Notes under the pieces: generated by a model
Database searches by the model: none
What the model was told of the DNA's origin: nothing
The model's input: only the letters and a program-made list of their open reading frames with translations
Shown: positions 8,438 through 18,100 of the stretch, one piece after another
Layout of the letters: every line of letters starts with the position of its first letter
Position numbering within the stretch: position 1 is the stretch's first letter
Origin: Paludibacter sp.
GTDB lineage: Bacteria; Bacteroidota; Bacteroidia; Bacteroidales; Paludibacteraceae
Assembly: GCA_027450045.1 (NCBI GenBank)
Contig: DAIDKM010000013.1
Span: 1 to 51,381, forward strand
Direction of reading: 5' to 3'
Length of the DNA stretch: 51,381 bases
Position numbers and translations under genes: made by a program

Positions 8438-9757
8438 TCATAATGTAATCGGAATATTTTGATAAAAATTGAGCAATTTCAGGTTCAGGACAGAGGCATA
8501 TTTAGCTTGCAACACTTGTTGCTGAGCAGCAAGCAACGTGGTCTTTGCTGTCAACAATTCCACCGTGTTACGCATTCCAAGATTAAATTGATCTTCAACC
8601 AGCGAATAACTGATCTGCGCAGCTTTTTGCTGTTGCACGGCAGCTACGTATTTGCTTTGTGCCGACAAGAGATTTTGATACAAGGATTCAACAGTGGTCA
8701 ATAAATCTTTTTGCGTGGCAGTAAGACTCAATTGTGCATTCTGTATATTCAATTTTGCCTTTTCGACCGCCGAACGTACCTGCCGGTTATCAAGCAACGG
8801 GATACTCAACGTCAAACCAATACTTTGCGAAAGGTTATTATTCAACTGAGCGCTGAATTTCTCGTTGTTGTTATATTGATTCCCGGTTCCGATGCTACCA
8901 CTCAGCGAAAGAGTCGGCCAATATGCTCCTTTATCTTTTTGATAAGCTATGGTGGCCATCTGTACATTCAACTGACTGTTTTTCATTTCGGGGCGTGTAG
9001 CAAGTGCATTTTGATACACCGTTTGCATATCGGGAACGGGTTGCAAAACCTGGTCATCCGTAAGTGTCGGGTAATACGGCTGAAAAGAGTCATTGATTCC
9101 TAACTCGAGCAATTGTTTCAACGTCAGGATATCTTGCTGCATGTTATTTTCAGCAACTGTCAATGTGTATTTGTCGGTACTGTACTGCGTTTCCACCTGC
9201 GCGTAATCATTGCTGGCAATGGAACCGGCATCAAACAGTTGTTTCGATTGCTTCAGTTGTGCCTCCGAAGCGCTCAATGTCTGTTGATCCGTTTTTACCG
9301 ACTCGTTGTCGTATAAAATTTGGAGATAGGCTTGCGTAATGGCAACAACAATTGAATTTTTAGTTTGTTGCACTGTCAATTCATTTGAAGAAACCTGAAG
9401 CCGTTGTTGTTGAATGTTTTTAGAGATTTGATTCCCGTCAAACAGCACTAATCCGGCGCTCAGGGAATACCTCCCACTCAATTGACTCTGGTTGACATAT
9501 TGATTGCCTAACGTCGCCACCTTGCTGTTTGAGAAGTTTTGCGAAATCTCTCCATTCAACGAAGGCAATCGTGCAGCTTTGGCTGTCAACAAATCAATTC
9601 TGGACGATTCAACACCGATGTTTGCCTGCTGCACTTGTATGTTGTGCTGCAAAGCATAGTTAATGCACGTTTCTAAATTCCAGGTTGAGATGGTCGATTG
9701 AGCATGGATCGTCAAAGATGAAACAAGCAGAAAAAGGAGCAGAAAACGTTGTTGCAT
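8438..9757 (-). CDS. TolC-family outer-membrane efflux protein
   Basis: A 439-residue outer-membrane factor with a signal peptide (MQQRFLLLFLLVSSLTIHAQ) and two outer-membrane efflux repeats (about residues 30-225 and 250-435). It begins WNLETCINYALQHNIQVQQANI and repeats the long amphipathic helices rich in Gln and Ala that form the periplasmic tunnel. I chose the ATG at 9757 because it places the signal peptide at the N-terminus; the frame is open to a TTG at 9814. It heads the macA/ABC group, separated by 219 bp that contain two small ORFs. A -7-like TAGATTTG lies at 9877-9884. Confidence 0.93.
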   Translation of the reverse strand: MQQRFLLLFLLVSSLTIHAQSTISTWNLETCINYALQHNIQVQQANIGVESSRIDLLTAKAARLPSLNGEISQNFSNSKVATLGNQYVNQSQLSGRYSLSAGLVLFDGNQISKNIQQQRLQVSSNELTVQQTKNSIVVAITQAYLQILYDNESVKTDQQTLSASEAQLKQSKQLFDAGSIASNDYAQVETQYSTDKYTLTVAENNMQQDILTLKQLLELGINDSFQPYYPTLTDDQVLQPVPDMQTVYQNALATRPEMKNSQLNVQMATIAYQKDKGAYWPTLSLSGSIGTGNQYNNNEKFSAQLNNNLSQSIGLTLSIPLLDNRQVRSAVEKAKLNIQNAQLSLTATQKDLLTTVESLYQNLLSAQSKYVAAVQQQKAAQISYSLVEDQFNLGMRNTVELLTAKTTLLAAQQQVLQAKYASVLNLKLLNFYQNIPITL

Positions 9758-9923
9758 GGCAATGAATAACTTGATTTGAAGCAACAAAAGTCCGCTTAAT
9801 CCATTGCCTGTCAAAACATATCGGGTAGAAAAGCATTATCCATCGGCCAAAACCACTTTTTGACCGACCAATGACACAAATCTATTTTCTGTAATTTCCA
9901 ATAAGCGATATAGGATTATGCAC

Positions 9924-10538
9924 CTATTCGGCAGGAGCAGCCGCTTTATCATTTGTCTCTTTCACCGGCATTTTCGCTCTTCGAATGGGATAAGAACCCG
10001 GTAAAATTACATCGATCAATTGCTTGCCTAATAATCCTAACCGGACGGCGCACGCCAAGCTGGCAAGACTAAGAATAATGGTTATGATACCGTAGTGGTC
10101 GGGGGCAGCCACAAAAAACAGGGCAAACCCTAAAACAACGATGATGGAGCTAAAAAGAATTTTCGTTTTCAGAAGTGGAGGCGTAAGTGTTTTGAAACGG
10201 AACAACCCGTCGATAATCCCGGTAATAATGGCAATAACTAATGTGAAAGGGAAAACAAAGACGGTAAACCTGAGCACATTCGAAAACAATTCAAAGTGAA
10301 AACCAGGAAACACCTTGGTGAGAAAAATCATTGCAGGAATAAGAATCACAAAGGTTTGCGACAGGTGAATGGCAATGGGATGCAAATCGAGACTCAGCAC
10401 GAACAAACGATTCAACGCCACTCTTTCCCGATAAGGTTCAAACGCTTTGCGCGGCATTCCACAAGCTGGACAAACATCGCCTAACTTATCGGCTTCCATC
10501 ACATAACCGCAAGGTTTACAACGAACTAATTCTTTCAT
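9924..10538 (-). CDS. Membrane protein with N-terminal rubredoxin-like zinc ribbon
   Basis: A 204-residue protein. The N-terminus carries two CxxC(G) knuckles (C8/C11 and C23/C26, in CKPCGY and CPACGMP), a rubredoxin- or zinc-ribbon-like metal site. After a linker come about five hydrophobic segments, with the first starting near HPIAIHLSQTFVILIPAMIFL, resembling DUF2231-type membrane domains that often carry a conserved HP..H pattern. The C-terminus is charged and Ala-rich. A redox or sensing role is possible but unproved. It lies 166 bp upstream of tolC on the same strand, and its start region overlaps small ORF A. Confidence 0.75.
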   Translation of the reverse strand: MKELVRCKPCGYVMEADKLGDVCPACGMPRKAFEPYRERVALNRLFVLSLDLHPIAIHLSQTFVILIPAMIFLTKVFPGFHFELFSNVLRFTVFVFPFTLVIAIITGIIDGLFRFKTLTPPLLKTKILFSSIIVVLGFALFFVAAPDHYGIITIILSLASLACAVRLGLLGKQLIDVILPGSYPIRRAKMPVKETNDKAAAPAE

Positions 10539-10635
10539 ACGTAAATAATTGATTATTAAAGGTCGTATGGAACTCCATGTTGCTAAAAATTATTATCATA
10601 CTCTTGGGTGTTATAAAGCAACATGTTCGTTTCAT
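10516..10635 (-). CDS. Small ORF A, 39-residue leader overlapping the zinc-ribbon gene start
   Basis: An ATG at 10635 opens a 39-codon frame that ends at TAA 10518-10516, overlapping the first 23 bases of the zinc-ribbon membrane protein gene in another frame. The peptide starts MKRTCC and holds FHTTFNNQLFTYE, the motif shared with small ORFs B and C. A candidate -7 element at 10688-10695 would place the transcript start upstream of this ATG. An inverted repeat (CATGTTGCT 10576-10584 / AGCAACATG 10617-10625) lies inside it. Translation is not demonstrated; the frame conservation is the evidence. Confidence 0.45.
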   Translation of the reverse strand: MKRTCCFITPKSMIIIFSNMEFHTTFNNQLFTYERISSL

Positions 10636-10687
10636 TTGTGTTTGATTTATATTTACCCAATTGGTTGTTTTTCATCACGTCGATTGA

Positions 10688-10695
10688 CAAAAGTA
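10688..10695 (-). promoter_or_regulatory. Candidate -7 element upstream of small ORF A
   Basis: The minus strand reads TACTTTTG, matching TAnnTTTG. Transcription from here would include small ORF A and the zinc-ribbon gene. No good -33 element is seen. The rest of the gap to the divergent transaldolase gene (10696-10925) shows only a TATCTTTG at 10827-10834 on the plus strand, a candidate -7 for that gene. Confidence 0.4.
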
Positions 10696-10925
10696 TGAAT
10701 TATTTCTAAGAAAATAGACGCTTTTAAGTTAAAGATGCGACTGGGAAATGGTTAATAAGCAATGGTTAATGATGAAGCGATGAGAATCTATTTTCGGATA
10801 ACATTACAATTGTTTCTTTTTACGCATATCTTTGTAAAGTATGCCACCTTACTTGTTGCAAAATAACATGGAGACAATGGAATATCAAAATCCGTAATTA
10901 TTCTGAAAATCAAAAACTTACTCCT

Positions 10926-11888
10926 ATGAATTTATTGGATCAACTGAAAACGTACACTAAAGTAGTTGCCGATACCGGCGATTTTGCATCTATCCAACAG
11001 TATAAACCTATCGATGCAACCACCAATCCTTCATTAATTTATGCAGCATCTACCGATCCTCAATATCGTTACCTGATTGACGACGCTTTGCATTATGCAA
11101 AACAAGCCACACAGGACAAAAATGAACAAATAACGCTGGCTTTAGATAAGTTGGCCGTCAATTTCGGGCTGCAAATCCTGAAAATTGTTCCCGGGAGAGT
11201 TTCAACCGAAGTCGATGCACGCCTCTCTTTCGACACCGAGAAAACCGTCGAGAAAGCGCATAAACTTATTGCACTTTATCACGCCGCAGGTATTGATAAA
11301 AACCGCATCCTCATTAAGGTAGCTTCCACCTGGGAAGGAATCAATGCAGCCGAAATATTGGAAAAAGAGGGCATTCATTGTAACCTGACATTGCTCTTCT
11401 CAAAAACACAAGCGGTACGGTGTGCCGACGCAGGTGTTACATTGATTTCGCCTTTTGTAGGGCGCATACTTGATTGGAACAAGAAAGAAAGAGGCGTAAG
11501 CGAGATTCCGGCGAAAGAAGATCCGGGCGTACTATCAGTTACTACCATCTACAATTACTATAAGAAGTTCAACTATCCAACCGTAGTGATGGGCGCCAGT
11601 TTCCGCAACATTGGCGAAATTATCGAATTAGCAGGTTGCGACCTCCTGACCATTTCACCCACTTTGCTCAAAGAGTTACAACAAACGGAAGGTCTTTTGG
11701 AAAAGAAATTAGACGCAACCAAAGCAAAAACATTGGATATTAAGAGAATTCAGCTTGATGAAAAGTCATTCCGGTGGAATATGAACGAAGACGCTATGGC
11801 CACTGAAAAGTTAGCCGAAGGCATCCGTAAATTCACCGAAGACTTGTTGAAACTCGAAAAACAGATCACCACTTTTCTTGAAGCATAA
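10926..11888 (+). CDS. tal: Transaldolase (TalB type)
   Basis: A 320-residue class I transaldolase that moves a dihydroxyacetone unit between sedoheptulose-7-phosphate and glyceraldehyde-3-phosphate in the non-oxidative pentose phosphate pathway. It has the N-terminal pattern VVADTGDF, the DATTNPSL motif (about residues 30-36), and the Schiff-base lysine K131 in [11 protein letters not shown], matching K132 of E. coli TalB. The CNLTLLFS and [10 protein letters not shown] motifs are also present. The length is that of the long TalB form, not the short TalC/MipB form. It is monocistronic, with a candidate -7 TATCTTTG at 10827-10834 and a strong terminator about 90 bp downstream. Confidence 0.97.
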   Translation: MNLLDQLKTYTKVVADTGDFASIQQYKPIDATTNPSLIYAASTDPQYRYLIDDALHYAKQATQDKNEQITLALDKLAVNFGLQILKIVPGRVSTEVDARLSFDTEKTVEKAHKLIALYHAAGIDKNRILIKVASTWEGINAAEILEKEGIHCNLTLLFSKTQAVRCADAGVTLISPFVGRILDWNKKERGVSEIPAKEDPGVLSVTTIYNYYKKFNYPTVVMGASFRNIGEIIELAGCDLLTISPTLLKELQQTEGLLEKKLDATKAKTLDIKRIQLDEKSFRWNMNEDAMATEKLAEGIRKFTEDLLKLEKQITTFLEA

Positions 11889-11975
11889 AGAGATAAATCG
11901 GCAAATAAATCGTGAGTTGGAGCAATCGGGTACATTTATCAATATCAGCGCCGCTTGCAGCTCTATTCAACAAAG

Positions 11976-12009
11976 AAGGCTGTTTCACCCGCAAGAATGA
12001 AACAGCCTT
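11976..12009 (+). terminator. Terminator hairpin after transaldolase
   Basis: Perfect 12-bp stem AAGGCTGTTTCA (11976-11987) / TGAAACAGCCTT (11998-12009) with a 10-nt loop, followed by an AT-rich stretch. It lies 88 bp after the transaldolase stop. Confidence 0.75.
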
Positions 12010-12131
12010 TATTATTTGATGTACCTTTCTCAAAATCGGAAAGGATTGTCAGTGATAGTCTTCATTTTACTTCTTCAAATGAAATATTTTCGGTATATCA
12101 GATGTTTGCCAATATGATGCAAACAATATCA

Positions 12132-12383
12132 CTATAAAGATAAATCGGTTGAGCTAATGTTTACCGGACCAAGTTCATGCCCAAATAATTGTAATATCTG
12201 ATTAACCTTGTCCATACGCAGGGTCTGTTTCCCTTGTTCCAATATTTTAGAGGCTATCTTTTTCTGACAACCCATTGCATCAATAGTTACGATGCAGCCT
12301 TTTATGGCGATTAATTCCAATAATTCCGGAATGGCTATGATCTCATTCGATTTATCCAATGCCGTTTCTTGCTCTATGCTAAG
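12132..12383 (-). pseudogene. Broken chimera: ISAs1-type transposase fragment joined to a hipB 3' fragment
   Basis: A minus-strand open frame holds two unrelated fragments. The part encoded at 12243-12383 contains SNEIIAIPELLELIAIKGCI and VTIDAMGCQKKIASKI, the hallmark of ISAs1 (H-repeat) transposases around their first catalytic Asp. The part at 12161-12242 encodes LEQGKQTLRMDKVNQILQLF, the C-terminal half of the HipB antitoxin found intact at 50213-50419. The 82-bp stretch differs from 50236-50317 at only three positions. The junction is sharp and happens to stay in frame. Both pieces lack the rest of their genes, so this is a remnant of an insertion/deletion event rather than a working gene. 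Confidence 0.8.
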
Positions 12384-12474
12384 ATTGTTCTTGTTACACA
12401 ATGTGCAATTTACTATTGCGTAAATTGGATGCTGCTTTGAATTAAACTGTCGCATTTGATACTTGAATCTACCA

Positions 12475-12506
12475 TTGTGTGGATAAAGAAACAACATCTA
12501 TCTTTG
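12475..12506 (+). promoter_or_regulatory. Bacteroidota-type promoter of the AraC-family gene
   Basis: TTG at 12475-12477 and TATCTTTG at 12499-12506 (TAnnTTTG) are separated by 21 bp. The ATG at 12522 lies 15 bp after the -7 element, which also supports that start codon. Confidence 0.6.
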
Positions 12507-12521
12507 CAAAAAAACAGCACT

Positions 12522-13343
12522 ATGACTTCCGAACGGTCCGAATCATTGCGATTCAATTATTACGATGTGTTTTTCAGCTATTATTTTAACAACGAGATTG
12601 CCTGTACCAAAATGATTCATGACCACATGCTGGTTTATGTGTATTCGGGTCAATTAATTTTAGAGGAAGACGGCAATGAAACGGTAGTGAATAAGCATCA
12701 ATGTGTTTTCCTCCGTCGCGATAACCGTGTAAATATGAACAAGCTTCCGAAAGGTGACGAACAGTTTCAGGCCATATTTATGATGTTCAAACGCAACTTT
12801 TTACGGGAATTTTATCAGAAATTAGATAAGAAAGAACTTCCGCTTGAAGCCGAAAAACTTAAACCAAGCGTGATTAAACTACCCAAAACGCCCGATATCG
12901 AGAGTTTGTTTCATTCAATGACCCCCTATTTTGATTCGGAGAAAGAACCTTCACGGGAACTTATGCAACTAAAGCTTCAGGAAGGAGTTTACTCGTTGCT
13001 GAGTATCGACAAACGTTTCTATCCTGCCCTGTTCGACTTTACCGAACCCTGGAAAATAGATATTCTGGATTATCTGGAAGACAATTATATGTTTGATTTG
13101 TCGGTTGAAGAAATTGCAGGGTTTACAGGACGTAGTCTGGCTGCATTCAAACGGGATTTTAAAAAGATAAGCGAATTACCACCACAGAAATGGTTGATGG
13201 AAAAACGACTGAAAGTGGCGCACGATAAAATACGAAACGAAAACCGCAAAGTGTCCGATGTCTATCTGGAAGTAGGATTTAAAAACCTGTCGCACTTTTC
13301 GTCAGCTTATAAAAAGCAGTTTGGTGCTGCCCCGAGCAAATAA
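12522..13343 (+). CDS. AraC-family transcriptional regulator
   Basis: A 273-residue regulator with an N-terminal cupin-like effector domain (about residues 1-160) and a C-terminal AraC HTH domain (about 170-273). The first helix-turn-helix is LSVEEIAGFTGRSLAAFKRDF; the second follows in VSDVYLEVGFKNLSHFSSAY. The frame is open 66 bp further upstream, but the ATG at 12522 fits the promoter just before it. It is followed by a truncated flavodoxin and an aldo/keto reductase on the same strand, a common AraC-oxidoreductase arrangement, so it probably regulates them. The effector is unknown. Confidence 0.92.
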   Translation: MTSERSESLRFNYYDVFFSYYFNNEIACTKMIHDHMLVYVYSGQLILEEDGNETVVNKHQCVFLRRDNRVNMNKLPKGDEQFQAIFMMFKRNFLREFYQKLDKKELPLEAEKLKPSVIKLPKTPDIESLFHSMTPYFDSEKEPSRELMQLKLQEGVYSLLSIDKRFYPALFDFTEPWKIDILDYLEDNYMFDLSVEEIAGFTGRSLAAFKRDFKKISELPPQKWLMEKRLKVAHDKIRNENRKVSDVYLEVGFKNLSHFSSAYKKQFGAAPSK

Positions 13344-13372
13344 AGAATTGAGCTATTCAGCAAACATCTTTG

Positions 13373-13401
13373 AGCCGTAGAGAAAACCATTCTCTGCGGC
13401 T
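13373..13401 (+). terminator. Terminator of the AraC-family gene
   Basis: 12-bp stem AGCCGTAGAGAA / TTCTCTGCGGCT (one G-U pair) with a 5-nt loop, followed directly by TTTGTTTT. Confidence 0.8.
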
Positions 13402-13408
13402 TTTGTTT

Positions 13409-13416
13409 TAATTTTG
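13409..13416 (+). promoter_or_regulatory. Candidate -7 element of the flavodoxin-reductase operon
   Basis: TAATTTTG matches TAnnTTTG and lies 21 bp before the ATG at 13438, immediately after the AraC-gene terminator. No clear -33 TTTG lies at the usual spacing. Confidence 0.45.
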
Positions 13417-13437
13417 CACAATCAAAATCAGGAAACA

Positions 13438-14690
<1,253 letters not shown>

Positions 14691-14713
14691 TAAAATGTTC
14701 AAATAGCTATTAG

Positions 14714-14747
14714 TCACAGTTCTGCTTATACGGAGCTGTGATTTTTT
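14714..14747 (+). terminator. Terminator after the aldo/keto reductase
   Basis: 10-bp stem TCACAGTTCT (14714-14723) / GGAGCTGTGA (14732-14741) with two G-U pairs, followed by six T. Confidence 0.75.
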
Positions 14748-14800
14748 GTTGATTAACAAGACCAATTAACTCACAGCCCGGTATTGGAACGACTCATCTA

Positions 14801-14892
14801 CTAATGTGGCGATCCTCCATTCCCTAATGTGACGTTCCCTCATTCCCTAATATGACGTTCCCTCACGCCCTAATGTGACGTTCCCTCATTCC
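14801..14892. repeat. 23-bp tandem repeat, four units
   Basis: Four direct copies of a 23-bp unit (14801-14823, 14824-14846, 14847-14869, 14870-14892). The unit starts CTAATGTGACGTTCCCTC. Copies two and four are identical, copy three differs at three positions, and copy one is more diverged. A fifth copy starts at 14893 but breaks off after CTAATAT. There are no spacers, so this is not CRISPR. It sits directly before the decayed reductase tail. Confidence 0.9.
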
Positions 14893-14904
14893 CTAATATC
14901 GATA

Positions 14905-15072
14905 AGTCAATGGATTGTTTCTATCTCGGGAACAACCAAATTGGGACGGTTGAATGAAAATATTGGTGCTGTTGATGTGAAATCAACTCCTGCTGATCTG
15001 AAACAAATCGACGAAGCGCTTTCGAAAATTGAAATTGTCGGTGGACGACGTGTAGCTGCCTATACAAAATGA
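14905..15072 (+). pseudogene. Aldo/keto reductase C-terminal fragment (decayed duplicate)
   Basis: About 55 codons matching the end of the intact reductase at 13707-14690: QWIVSISGTTKLGRLNENIG, then ADLKQIDEALSKIEIVG, then a short tail ending TK. A 26-bp stretch encoding RLNENIGAV is identical at DNA level in both copies. The rest of the gene is missing; the 23-bp tandem repeats stand where the body should be. It is most likely the remnant of a tandem reductase gene lost by deletion. The alternative, a recent partial duplication, is less likely because the tail has diverged outside the identical block. Confidence 0.8.
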
Positions 15073-15117
15073 TTGATCGATACTATCTATAAGACAATAG
15101 TTTAGAAAGAACCGGAT

Positions 15118-18100
15118 TTACCGTGATAGCATGAATCGGAAGGAAACGCCAAAATTGGAATTCGCCATTGAATATGAATTAGAAATCAAAGGATTACTCA
15201 TGGTTCGATCATAAAATGCGCGCACATTCAAACTTGAGCTTAGCACATAGTCGGCAGAAACTTTGATTGAGGTGAGAAGGCCTCCGTCAATAGGCTGCGT
15301 ATTGTCAGTGTCAATGGTTCTGAGCAAACTTTTTGTGTTTTGAATGGATACATCACATCTCAAGTTCAAATCATTTTGAACTTTTGACTGTTTCTTTTTC
15401 ATGTTTAGAATGACATTGAAGTTTTTGAGCATATAACCCATGCCTATCACCCATGCTTTGGTAGATGCTTCCATGATTTGATCGCTGGTCATATTAAGAG
15501 CCAAATTTCGTTGTGTTCTGTATTCAAGATGTGCAGTCATGCTGTTTTTCAATGTGGCATCAAAACCAATCAGCGGAGAAAAATTTTCGGTTAGCATCAC
15601 AGTCGAAATGTTATAAGGTGATGATGGAACCGGATTGCCACTCACAACGTCTTGAATAAATCCTAATCCGTTTGCATTTTGCGCCCAATTTGAATAGGAA
15701 GAATACGAACCAATGGTATATTGGCATGTGTAGGTATGGTTTATGGTCAGCGAACGCAGGTATTTTGCTATGAAAGGCAAATTGGAGAGTCCATCATACG
15801 ACAGTTGCCAATTGGGTAATGATTGAAGCAGGCTTGGGAATAGTCCTAATTTACCGCTATTTACTGAATGTCCGCTATAAGCTGCTAAAAAAGCGGGAAT
15901 CAGCACATCGGGTGAATTGGGATTTATGCCGCCATTGTTCGAGTCGTATGTTTTGCCTGCTAAAGCAGATCCTTGCATAAATCCCGTGGTTGGATACTGC
16001 TGTCCGGCATAACGGTTGGCAAGCATAGCGGCGACCGTTGCCCGATTTTGCTTAAATTGTTCGTAAGCTTTCGAAGCAAACCCATTTGCAACGTTTCCAG
16101 AGCTTTGAAATGCAGTTTTAATGGCAATGTAACTCATTTGTAATGTGCCATTAAAGGTAGTAGGCATTCCTTTAAACATGTATTGCGTTTGCGATTGTCC
16201 GGCTGATGACCATTGTTGACCTAAATTGATTTTTAATCCCGGGAGTGGTTCGAGGTTCAGTCGGGCATCAAAATCTTTGGTAGTGGAAAACGTTGCCGGG
16301 TTGACTACGGTATCATTTGACAATAACCATCCTTTGTTGTAAGCTTTGTTGAGGTAATTCTTATCGAAAAAACCAAATGCAAAATCAAGACCCGGCGCTG
16401 TCGATCCCAATACAGTCGATTGCCCGAACCATTTGCTGGTGCCAACAAAGCCCGGAAGTGTCATGTTTTGGCTATAATGATAGGTCACACTACCACGACG
16501 AGCCATCATCAAAATGCGTGACGCGTATTCGGCAATGTGTTGAAACAATGTCATGTCGTTTGGATCTAACGTGGTAATAGAGATGGTTGCTGTTTTGGAC
16601 TTGGTAAGTGGGGCAATTTCGAGTGTGTTGGCATCTAATCGCTTATATGTAATGGCAATGGGCTTTCCTATGCTGTCGATCGCCGATACCAATAATTTTT
16701 GGCTGTTCAAATGGTGCATGATTTTAACCGGCTGATTATCCTTTAATATCATTTTTTGTTTGAAAGTGCGCCGTATAAAAGGGATTTTCATAGCATTTGT
16801 GGCAAATTTCTGATTGATGGTCCGTAAATAAGCTATTTTATTGTAGAGCATTTCAAAATTAAATTGCCCGTTCGCTTGTGTTTGTGCGGTGCTGCTGATG
16901 ACATTGCCAACATTCAGGTTTTGACTTGTAGTGACACCTGTTTGCCAATTGTAGTTGGAATTGTATTGAAGTTGCCCGTTGATGAAATCCAAGTAAGGAA
17001 TTTTATTGAACGGCAATGTGTACGAAACATTAAATAGCTGTTGATAGGCAAGCGGTCGTCCTAAATTCATCAAACTTTTTTGGATAGAATCTTTCCATAC
17101 TTTGAATTCATCAGGGAATAAGTTCTTATCTACAGGCACATAGGGTTCATCAATGCTTGAATTGGTCGTGGAAGAAAATGATAGCGACAGACCTTTGGTG
17201 ATATCGTAGCGGAAATCCAATCGTTTGTTCAATAAAAAGGCATCGCTAAACGAGAGTAAGTCGTATTTACTTTGGGTTAAACCGGAATTAATCGCATCAA
17301 AATCGCGAAGTTGCGACTGCGCATAAGAGCGTGTAATATTTGCATTATAGGCGATTAGCGATGGCGTGAAATTCAGGTTGAATTCAGCCAGCCATTTTAG
17401 AAATGGAGAACGTAGCTTCTTGATTTTTTTAAATGGTTCCCATGGTTTCGGTGCAGTGCTAAATGTATAATTGAAAGTGCCTTGATAGTTCTTCGTAAAG
17501 TTGTAAATAGTGGTTGGATCTTTATCGGAAGTTTCGTTATACAGATAGGAGAAAGAAAAGTTTGCCGGATCGTACAGTTTGGGTTCCTTGCTTCGAATAT
17601 CAATTTTGGCATTGGTGATGTTGAAGCTTTTCGTGGTGTGCCATGTTTGCGACAATGCCTTGATGGAATCCTGCTGGGCAACCGTTGTAGCATTGCGTAA
17701 CGCATCGGATAACAAAATATCCTGATCTAATGGATTGTATTTTGGCTGTGTTAATTCTTGAGACATTGACATATACAGCGGAATACTGACATGTGCTTTT
17801 TCAGGAAAAAACTTCCCTAATTGCAACATAGCGGCTGCATTGTATTGGTAGTCATTGTTCATGCTACGTTCCATCAGACTTTGTTCAATGCCTCCAAATC
17901 CTGCCGTGACTACCTTCCCCGCCAAATTTATGGTACCAAAATCGGAAAGTCCAATGGCAAGATTTGCCACACCTGCCCAGCCACCGCTTTCGTTGAAATC
18001 GGTCAATCGAAACTCGTCAAACCAGATATTTCCCGACTTGACGGTGCGTCCGTTGTTGCGAACGCCAATCATAATGGTCTCAACATCGCTTAAACTTGGA

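Noticed and set aside
12132-12497. The 121-residue frame as an intact XRE-type regulator
   Set aside because: It lacks the helix-turn-helix half of HipB and contains a transposase piece instead.
14801-14892. Possible CRISPR array
   Set aside because: The 23-bp units are directly adjacent with no spacers, and no cas gene is in the window.
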